Shown piece by piece: positions 1-5,859 of a stretch of 11,752 nt of DNA (position 1 is its first letter; the number at the start of each line of letters is the position of its first letter). The notes below the pieces were generated by a model. It was given only the letters and a program-made list of their open reading frames with translations. It had not been told where the DNA came from and did not search any database. The translations under genes and the position numbers were made by a program. The stretch covers positions 1-11,752 of the forward strand of contig ONFH01000300.1 in assembly GCA_900317015.1 (NCBI GenBank), written 5' to 3'. The stretch comes from an uncultured Erysipelotrichaceae bacterium. GTDB lineage: Bacteria; Bacillota_I; Bacilli_A; Erysipelotrichales; Coprobacillaceae.

Positions 1-4
1 CAAT

Positions 5-739
5 TTATAATACTCCGAAAATATCAGTAATTTTCTCTTCATCAATTGTACGATCAGATGGTTTGTTTTCATTCTTTAACATGCTTTCAACACGTGATGT
101 GATCGCTCCTTTGATAAACTGCTGAGGATCAATTCCTCTGAGTTCAAAGAAAAGCAAAGGATCTTCATCTAATCTGACCCCTACCCCATAAAGTGAAGCT
201 GCAATGTGCTTACACATATAAGCATAGTCTGGGCATGAACAATCAAAATCAATTTCGGAAGGCTTCGGGAAGAGCCCATCTTCGCTTAGAAATAGCTCTT
301 GCATATCTTTGGGGAATGTTCCTTCAATCAATTTTTCTAAGCTATCTAATTTGTGATGACAAGCTTTAACGATCTTTTCAATCTTCTTTTCTGATAAAGG
401 ACTGATACGAATCGTAATGCGATAAGGTGTCCCACGTGATCCTTGTACTAAGGCATGGATCACGCCTTTTTTAATTTTTAAATCAATAACACAGCCGGTG
501 CGAACATAACGTTTACCACGACTTAAACGATTTTGAAAGTCGGCATAGCTTTCCAGATTACGACACCATTCTTTGCCCCACCAGCTCGTACAGACATTAC
601 GTCCGGTCGTTAATACGATAATGGGATCTAAGGTCTTACCCTTTTTGGCAGCTTTCTTCTTAGAGGCTTCCTGTTTCCGTTTTAATTCAGCTTCTGAAGG
701 CTGAGTAAAATTTTTATAATAGTTATAATAGCGACTCAT
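5..739 (-). CDS. SWIM zinc-finger protein, partner of the SNF2 ATPase (YwqB-like)
   Basis: A 244-residue protein with a SWIM zinc-binding motif, CxCx6CxH, formed by C167, C169, C176 and H178. SWIM domains are known to bind DNA or protein partners. Residues 52-110 carry a block with WWGKEW, RLSRGKRYVRTG and ALVQGSRGTPY; I recognise this as the conserved N-terminal region of bacterial SWIM proteins of the YwqB type. The N-terminus (18-36) is very Lys-rich and could contact nucleic acid. No signal peptide or membrane segment is seen, so it is cytoplasmic. The ATG overlaps the TAA of the SNF2 gene by one base. Its strong site AAGGAGGT (748-755) lies inside the end of that gene, 9 bases before the start, so the two proteins are very likely co-translated and work together. 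The exact function is not established; DNA repair or remodelling is an inference. The TAA stop is at 5-7, so the gene is complete and any terminator lies outside the window. Confidence 0.9.
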   Translation of the reverse strand: MSRYYNYYKNFTQPSEAELKRKQEASKKKAAKKGKTLDPIIVLTTGRNVCTSWWGKEWCRNLESYADFQNRLSRGKRYVRTGCVIDLKIKKGVIHALVQGSRGTPYRITIRISPLSEKKIEKIVKACHHKLDSLEKLIEGTFPKDMQELFLSEDGLFPKPSEIDFDCSCPDYAYMCKHIAASLYGVGVRLDEDPLLFFELRGIDPQQFIKGAITSRVESMLKNENKPSDRTIDEEKITDIFGVL

Positions 740-3351
740 TAAGCACGACCTCCTTGATCATCAAGCTTTAAGAGATCTAATAACTGATCATCACTTAAGT
801 TGGTGATCCAATTCTCTCCTGTTGTACCGATGATCTCATCCTGCAGATTCTTCTTTGCTTCAATCAATTCATCGATCTTCTCTTCAATCGTATTCGCACA
901 TACAAATTTATGAACGAGGACATTCTTTTTCTGACCAATACGGAAAGCACGGTCAGTGGCCTGATCTTCAACGGCAGGATTCCACCAGCGGTCAAAGTGA
1001 ATGACATGATTAGCTTTTGTTAGGTTAAGGCCTGTTCCACCAGCTTTAACAGAAATGACAAGGTATGGAATATAAGCATCACTTTGGAATTTTTCGACGA
1101 TCGCATTTCTCTTTTTAATTGGTGTGGAGCCATCGATCACATAACCACGAATGCCAAAGACTTCTTCTAAATAATCTGCTAGTGGTTCTGTCATTTCTTT
1201 AAACTGTGTGAAGACGAGCACTCTTTCTCGCTTTTCATAGATCTTTGTACAGATCTCCTTTAACATCAGAAACTTACCACTTTCTTCTGGTGCAAAGGTC
1301 TCCTCTCCTAAATATTGATCAGGATGATTACAGATCTGTTTTAATTTAATCAGAGAGCCGAGAATAAGGCCTTTCTTCTTAATGTCTGAACCTTCTTGTT
1401 CAGCTTCAATTAATCGTTGTTCTAATTCACCTACATATTTGCGATAAAGAACCTTCTGCTTATTTGACAAAGTAATGAAGCTCTTTCTTTCAATACGTTC
1501 TGGAAGATCCGAAATGATCGACTTATCGGTCTTTACACGTCTTAACATGAATGGTGAGATCATATTCTTTAACTTAAGATAGCCGTTATGATCACCAAGA
1601 TTTTTTACAAATGTCTTGAACTCTGTCAACGTCCCAAGTAATCCCTGATCTAAGAAATCAAATTGCGACCATAAGTTTGAAAGATCATTTTCGACAGGTG
1701 TCCCAGTCATAGAGATTCTCATTTTGGCCTGAATTTCTTTAATAGAGCGTGTTTGCTTCGTCCGTGGATTCTTGATGGCTTGTGCTTCATCTAGGATGAG
1801 ACAGCGCCATTTTCGATCCTGTAGGCAAGATAAGCGCGCTGCCATCTGATAAGTGGTGATGGTCAAAAATGCATTCTGTTTATTAAATTCTTCATCCAAT
1901 TTTTTGGCAGTTTTACCATGTAAGATCAGCACGGACATCTCTGGCGCAAAACGTTCTGCCTCTTTCTGCCAGTTGCCAAGTAATGATGCTGGAGCAATCA
2001 ATAAGACTCTCGCATTGGGTTCATCTTTTCGCATATTTTCTAGATAACCTAACACTTCAATCGTCTTCCCAAGACCCATATCATCGGCTAGACAAGCGCC
2101 AAAGCCTAAAGCATCCATGTAGGAAAGCCAAGTTGTTCCCACTTTCTGATAAGGTCTTAAAGTGGCATGGAATGTCTTTGGTGGCACTACTTCTGGAATA
2201 GCCTGTGGTCGTCTCATACTCTTCATAAAATGTGATAACCAGCTGCCATTCGTGATCGATGGTACTTTATGATCTTCTTGATCATCATCTTTCATCTGCA
2301 TTCTTAATGCATCAAGTAAGGTGATCTCATGGGGATATCCTTCCATTTCTGATAAAAGCTGCTGCAGTTTTTCGTGATCGACTTCGATCCACTTCCCTTT
2401 CAAGAAAGAAAGTCCATTTGTTTCTTCAAGTAACTTTTGGATATCTTCTTTTGTTAGAACGACACCATCGACTTCTAATTCTGGTCTTAAAGAAAGAATT
2501 GAATCAAAGCCTAAGTCACCTTTCTGTTTATCGCCGATCTTTAATGAAAGTGAGACAGTATGCGTATGTTGGCGCCACCAGTTAGGAATACGACAGATAA
2601 TGCCAGCCTTTTCAATTTCTTCTACATCTTTTAAAAATGCATAAGCTTCTTCAGCAGTTAATTTAATGCCATGAAAGAGTTCTCCTGACTCCATAAACTG
2701 CGCAATCAATGGTGAAATATCGGCAGCTTGATCTAATTCTGTTAATAAGTGGATCAGCTTTTCATTCTCCCCCTGATATTCTTTTAAAGCATAGCTTAAG
2801 GGAACATGCTTTGTTCTTCCATTCTTGTCTTTGGTCGCGTAAGTTGCTAAAAAGGCAAATGGATAGAGATCATCTTTGTTTTCGACGAGGTGAAAGAAGA
2901 CACGTTCTGGCACGCGTAAGTTCTGATTCTTTTCTTCTAAATAGAGTTTGACTGTACCATTGTAGTCTTTGATTTCAGAAGTATAGATCTCCTGTAGTTT
3001 TTGAATGATATTGTTGATCCAATCTTCATTCACATTCTCAAAGCCAATGACAAATGGGACCGATAAGATCAGCTGATCCATTTCTGCTTCAGGAATCTCT
3101 ACTTGGGCATTCTCTCGTTCGAGTTCAAGACCTGGTATAGATGTTAAGTTATTTAAGAAACTTCTAAAGATGCGCCATAAATAATCTTCTGAAGCACTTT
3201 TACGAGGCTTAGGGCCAAATCCTCGTTTATATAAGGTATGAAAACGATCCTTTTCATACTCATGAAGAAGATCACAGTCATCACTGTTCTTGACGTCTGG
3301 GTAGAAATCTTCTTCCGTAAAATAAAAATTCAATTTTGCTTCTCTGGGCAT
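739..3351 (-). CDS. SNF2-family DNA-dependent ATPase (YwqA-like helicase)
   Basis: An 870-residue Swi2/Snf2 ATPase of superfamily 2. Such enzymes translocate on double-stranded DNA and move or strip bound proteins without unwinding strands. Residues 1-250 are poorly conserved. About 255-345 match the bacterial SNF2-associated region (WWR near 258-260, FLKGKWIEVD near 316-325). The motor follows: motif I DMGLGKT (424-430), motif II DEAQ (521-524), motif III SMTGTP (547-552), RecA lobe 2 from about 705, motif V AGGTGLNLT (770-778) and motif VI QATDRAFRIGQ (797-807), so it should be active. Motif II reads DEAQ, not DEAH, as often seen in bacterial members. The ATG has the site AAGGGAG (3358-3364) 6 bases upstream and a promoter at 3384-3412. 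It is the first gene of an operon with the SWIM protein. A restriction or defence role is conceivable because SNF2 ATPases occur in such systems, but no methylase or nuclease is in view. Confidence 0.95.
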   Translation of the reverse strand: MPREAKLNFYFTEEDFYPDVKNSDDCDLLHEYEKDRFHTLYKRGFGPKPRKSASEDYLWRIFRSFLNNLTSIPGLELERENAQVEIPEAEMDQLILSVPFVIGFENVNEDWINNIIQKLQEIYTSEIKDYNGTVKLYLEEKNQNLRVPERVFFHLVENKDDLYPFAFLATYATKDKNGRTKHVPLSYALKEYQGENEKLIHLLTELDQAADISPLIAQFMESGELFHGIKLTAEEAYAFLKDVEEIEKAGIICRIPNWWRQHTHTVSLSLKIGDKQKGDLGFDSILSLRPELEVDGVVLTKEDIQKLLEETNGLSFLKGKWIEVDHEKLQQLLSEMEGYPHEITLLDALRMQMKDDDQEDHKVPSITNGSWLSHFMKSMRRPQAIPEVVPPKTFHATLRPYQKVGTTWLSYMDALGFGACLADDMGLGKTIEVLGYLENMRKDEPNARVLLIAPASLLGNWQKEAERFAPEMSVLILHGKTAKKLDEEFNKQNAFLTITTYQMAARLSCLQDRKWRCLILDEAQAIKNPRTKQTRSIKEIQAKMRISMTGTPVENDLSNLWSQFDFLDQGLLGTLTEFKTFVKNLGDHNGYLKLKNMISPFMLRRVKTDKSIISDLPERIERKSFITLSNKQKVLYRKYVGELEQRLIEAEQEGSDIKKKGLILGSLIKLKQICNHPDQYLGEETFAPEESGKFLMLKEICTKIYEKRERVLVFTQFKEMTEPLADYLEEVFGIRGYVIDGSTPIKKRNAIVEKFQSDAYIPYLVISVKAGGTGLNLTKANHVIHFDRWWNPAVEDQATDRAFRIGQKKNVLVHKFVCANTIEEKIDELIEAKKNLQDEIIGTTGENWITNLSDDQLLDLLKLDDQGGRA

Positions 3352-3383
3352 AGTATTCTCCCTTCTTTAGGATTTCTTCTTTT

Positions 3384-3412
3384 ATCATAGCTTTCTCTTG
3401 TTCTCTTGTCCA
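3384..3412 (-). promoter_or_regulatory. Sigma-A type promoter of the SNF2-SWIM operon
   Basis: Read on the minus strand, a -35 box TGGACA (3407-3412, 5 of 6 to consensus) is followed by a 17-base spacer and a -10 box TATGAT (3384-3389, 5 of 6). The expected start near 3377 leaves a leader of about 26 bases that includes the ribosome site at 3358-3364. No operator-like repeat is seen around it. Confidence 0.7.
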
Positions 3413-3436
3413 TCCTCTTCCTGTTTCAAAATATGT

Positions 3437-3464
3437 TTGACAAATTTTTATCAATAAATATACT
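3437..3464 (+). promoter_or_regulatory. Strong predicted plus-strand promoter with no gene behind it
   Basis: A perfect -35 box TTGACA (3437-3442), a 16-base AT-rich spacer and a -10 box TATACT (3459-3464, 5 of 6) point away from the SNF2 gene. Initiation would be near 3471. It sits back to back with the minus-strand SNF2 promoter (the two -35 boxes are 24 bases apart), so the pair is a divergent promoter region. AT-rich DNA gives such matches by chance more often than usual, which tempers confidence. Confidence 0.45.
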
Positions 3465-3470
3465 TTTGAA

Positions 3471-3637
3471 GCATATCATTATTTTGTTAGAATTTGTAAT
3501 ATTTCTAAACATAGTTATTGGGTCTATATTTATTTTCTTGCGATTTATTCAACTATTTTTATATTTCTTTCTATAATGATATAAATCAGCTATCGCTCAA
3601 ATCTTTAAAGGCCGCACATTTCAAGCGCTTTCTTTTT
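3471..3637 (+). ncRNA. Possible small RNA (promoter and terminator prediction only)
   Basis: The span between the predicted start of the plus-strand promoter and a possible U-tract terminator is about 165 bases. It contains no believable reading frame, so if transcribed it would be a small non-coding RNA. No match to a known RNA family is recognised. The call rests only on the two flanking signals and may be chance. Confidence 0.2.
3607..3637 (+). terminator. Weak candidate intrinsic terminator, plus strand
   Basis: AAAGGCCGC (3607-3615) can pair with GCGCTTT (3625-3631) through seven base pairs if two bases are bulged, with a 9-base loop, followed by a U-rich run CTTTTT (3632-3637). The opposite strand has A-rich DNA after the stem, so if real it works on the plus strand. 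The bulged stem makes this uncertain. Confidence 0.25.
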
Positions 3638-3851
3638 AAACTTTTGACCAATTTTAAAGTTGAAATGAGAATTAATCCTATCAAAAATGAATGTATTCAT
3701 TTTAAGCAACATTTATAAAGATACGAATTTATATCGATTAAAACATGTAAATATAACTTCATAATCACTTGAATATGAGTCAAAAATGTTTCAATAATGA
3801 AATATACATATTAGGCATATTTGTAAATTCATCTATTTTAAGGAAATCACG

Positions 3852-3878
3852 AAAAAGGACTATGTTTGCCATAGTCCT
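3852..3878 (-). terminator. Intrinsic terminator of the Lon-like ATPase gene, fused to its stop codon
   Basis: On the minus strand the arm AGGACTATG (3870-3878) pairs perfectly with CATAGTCCT (3856-3864) around a 5-base loop and runs into five U residues (3856-3852). The first two bases of the stem are the last two of the TAG stop codon (3877-3879). The plus strand has no U-run after the hairpin, so it is directional. Confidence 0.85.
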
Positions 3879-5613
3879 AATGAGAGAGGAGATCTTCGAT
3901 ATCTTTTTGATCGTAGATCACACGTGAAAGAGATTCTGTTTCAATACGATATAAAGCATTGCCTAGAATATGTTCAGCAGCCTGTTCAAGACCACGAACG
4001 CCTGGCTGATCTTCATATTTTTGAATGATGACATCAATACCACCATCAGTAAGGACACATTCTCCTTTTTTCATACCTAAACGTTTCATCACTTTTGGCA
4101 TGACATAATCAGTGAAGATGATCTTACGTTCATCATTTGTGTAATCAGGAATATCGATGACCGCAAATCTTGATAATAATGGATCACTGATCTTTGATCG
4201 ATCATTGGCAGTGGCAATTGGATAAACACCATTCGTTGGAATCGTACATTCAATATAGTTATCAGTAAATCCTAAGCCATCTAATAACGTTAATAACGTA
4301 TCTGCTGGATTGGATAAGCTATTGCCACTATCAGCCTTGTCTAATTCATTAATGATAAATACAAGATTTGATGAGCCGGCATTTTCAAAAGCTTCCATGA
4401 TACGGCCTGGTTTGGCATTGGAATAGACACGTGGTGATCCCGTTAATGCTTCCGCATCATGGATCGTACTCATATCTAATGAGATCCAAGGCATCTTTAA
4501 GATTTTTGCAACGGCGTAGGCAATCTGTGATTTACCAGTTCCAGCAGGTCCCACTAAAAGTAGACCATAGCCTGGCAAAGTATGGGTACGATTGATCTGG
4601 ATAATTGTTTCAATAACACGCTGCTTCACATCATCCATCCCGTAAAGCTCTTCATCTAAGATCTTTCTTGCTTCTATTGGGTCGATAGACGAGAAATAAC
4701 TGTTCTGCCATTGAATGTTTAACATGATGGATAAAGCACGCTGAGCATGTCTCTTTTCGTCGTTTGAGATGGTATCTGACTTGACCATGGCAATATTACG
4801 ATGAGCCCATGTGCGAATGTTTGGTGGAAGCGTATCACCAGCCGTTGCCATAAAGTCGATCATCCCTGGCATATCAGAAAGCAGGATCGTGGAATCTTCT
4901 TCTTCGTCATCTTCCTCTGCTTCAAGATCTTTAAAACTGATTGGTCCGCTAGCTGTCAGTCGTTTGATAATTAATTGAATAAAGCTATTATTTGCGGATG
5001 ATAAGGTTTCATTTCCATTAGGGTCGACAGCTCTTATTTTATAAACTGCATACCCTTCTTTTACCGGATATCCCGAAAGTCTGACACAGATACGACCGCT
5101 GCCTAGCCATCTTAAGAGTTTAATAAAACGGCTATCTCCTTTGATGATCTTTGCAACCATTGCCTTTTCGTGTTTGAACTCAAAGGCATCATGTTCATCA
5201 GGATCTAGGAAATCTCCTGTTTCATGGTGATGCATGATATGCTTTGGATCTTCTAAAACAATGATTGGATGTTCTTCGCTTAGTTCATGTGCATCACTAT
5301 AAAGAATCTCAAAACTTGGTTTTCTCGTCTGCTTGATCTGTAGTTCTGGATGAAATTTTTCTTCTTGGATCGTAGGTTCATCAAGCTTAGGTGGGATATA
5401 TGGTTTGACCTTGGCCTTTCCATTGATCTTCTTTATGATGCCGGTATCTTCATAGGTATCTAAAACTGCCTTTAAATCAGAATCTGAAACATGACCATAG
5501 CTTCCTTGAACAAGAGAAGTCCAGAAATCTTCTAGATCTTCTTGCGCATGTTCATCGACAAAGGATGTATAGGTCATATTATGATCCTGTAATATCTGTG
5601 CAAATGATTTCAT
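3877..5613 (-). CDS. Lon-like AAA+ ATPase lacking a protease domain
   Basis: A 578-residue protein. Residues about 317-560 align by eye with the AAA+ module of Lon: the entry helix LDEELYGMDDVKQRV (319-333), Walker A GPAGTGKS (355-362), the pore-loop region with Y397 before KPGRI (401-405), Walker B IINELDK (420-426), sensor 1 ATAN ending at N470, arginine finger SRF at R482, and sensor 2 GVRGLEQ at R540. The chain ends soon after the helical lid, so the Ser-Lys protease domain of Lon is absent. The Walker B Asp is Asn (N422, codon AAT) while the catalytic Glu (E423) is kept. Residues 1-310 match no family I recognise; they contain a strongly acidic stretch (231-241) and lack a clear Lon substrate-binding domain. 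No membrane segment is seen. The start has AAGGAG (5623-5628) 9 bases upstream. The gene has its own promoter and terminator and stands alone. An unfoldase or remodelling role is inferred; the partner is unknown. Confidence 0.85.
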   Translation of the reverse strand: MKSFAQILQDHNMTYTSFVDEHAQEDLEDFWTSLVQGSYGHVSDSDLKAVLDTYEDTGIIKKINGKAKVKPYIPPKLDEPTIQEEKFHPELQIKQTRKPSFEILYSDAHELSEEHPIIVLEDPKHIMHHHETGDFLDPDEHDAFEFKHEKAMVAKIIKGDSRFIKLLRWLGSGRICVRLSGYPVKEGYAVYKIRAVDPNGNETLSSANNSFIQLIIKRLTASGPISFKDLEAEEDDEEEDSTILLSDMPGMIDFMATAGDTLPPNIRTWAHRNIAMVKSDTISNDEKRHAQRALSIMLNIQWQNSYFSSIDPIEARKILDEELYGMDDVKQRVIETIIQINRTHTLPGYGLLLVGPAGTGKSQIAYAVAKILKMPWISLDMSTIHDAEALTGSPRVYSNAKPGRIMEAFENAGSSNLVFIINELDKADSGNSLSNPADTLLTLLDGLGFTDNYIECTIPTNGVYPIATANDRSKISDPLLSRFAVIDIPDYTNDERKIIFTDYVMPKVMKRLGMKKGECVLTDGGIDVIIQKYEDQPGVRGLEQAAEHILGNALYRIETESLSRVIYDQKDIEDLLSH

Positions 5614-5643
5614 TTCTTCATACTCCTTCGATATTCAAAGCGT

Positions 5644-5672
5644 ATCATAACAAGCACGCTCACTCAAGTCAT
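5644..5672 (-). promoter_or_regulatory. Promoter of the Lon-like ATPase gene
   Basis: On the minus strand, -35 ATGACT (5667-5672, 4 of 6), a 17-base spacer and -10 TATGAT (5644-5649) with an upstream TGT that gives an extended -10 element (TGnTATGAT). The predicted start near 5637 leaves a leader of about 24 bases holding the site AAGGAG (5623-5628). The rest of the gap to the gyrA terminator (5673-5811) shows only a 6-bp hairpin at 5778-5792 and no gene. Confidence 0.65.
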
Positions 5673-5811
5673 ACTCATTTTACAGATTAGAAAAGTTTTG
5701 ATTTGATCCGTTGATTCTAAGCATTTTCTTTATTCGTGAAATGAATTTTAGTGCATTTTTATTATAGATTCTTCAATGATGATGAAATCATCTTAAGTGA
5801 TTTCTTTATAC

Positions 5812-5850
5812 AAAAAGTCCCTAGATTTTAGGACTAAAATCTAGAGACTT
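5812..5850 (-). terminator. Intrinsic terminator of the yaaA-recF-gyrB-gyrA operon
   Basis: A 17-bp stem (5834-5850 with 5815-5831) with a 2-base formal loop, followed by five U residues (5816-5812), begins 9 bases after the gyrA stop. The one non-Watson-Crick pair (5845 with 5820) is a G-U wobble in minus-strand RNA but an A-C mismatch in plus-strand RNA. Together with the position of the U-run this shows it works for gyrA. Confidence 0.92.
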
Positions 5851-5859
5851 GGATATTTC

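Larger units (their letters stand above)
3413..3851. other. AT-rich intergenic region, no convincing gene
   Basis: About 440 bases between the SNF2 operon promoter and the terminator of the AAA+ ATPase gene. It is markedly richer in A and T than the flanking genes. The longest reading frame, plus strand 3518-3718 (66 codons), starts with TTG, has no ribosome site, and reads like random translation of AT-rich DNA (many F, L, K, I, N). No Shine-Dalgarno-led minus-strand frame was found either. It does contain a good plus-strand promoter (3437-3464), a possible plus-strand terminator (3607-3637), and an 8-bp hairpin with a TGTA loop (3684-3703). I recognise no transposon remnant, tRNA or CRISPR repeat. 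Confidence 0.7.

Noticed and set aside
5..3351. SNF2-SWIM pair as part of a known phage-defence island such as DISARM
   Set aside because: No methyltransferase, nuclease, phospholipase-like or other defence gene is visible, and the pair resembles the widespread ywqA/ywqB housekeeping-like genes.
3572..3577. A perfect TATAAT on the plus strand
   Set aside because: The best -35 upstream (TTCAAC at 18 bases) matches only 3 of 6 and there is no TGn element or gene downstream.
3684..3703. An 8-bp inverted repeat with a TGTA loop, possible operator or terminator
   Set aside because: Almost all A-T pairs, no proper U-run after it on the plus strand, and more than 270 bases from the nearest gene start; chance is likely in such DNA.
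3518..3718. A 66-codon plus-strand reading frame in the AT-rich intergenic region
   Set aside because: It begins with TTG, has no ribosome site, and its F/L/K/I/N-rich translation looks like chance reading of AT-rich DNA. An internal ATG giving 17 residues also lacks a ribosome site.
3877..5613. Calling the AAA+ protein a full Lon protease or a MoxR/RavA ATPase
   Set aside because: The chain ends without a Ser-Lys protease domain, and the pore loop, KPGRI and GVRGLEQ segments follow Lon rather than MoxR; no VWA-domain partner gene is adjacent.
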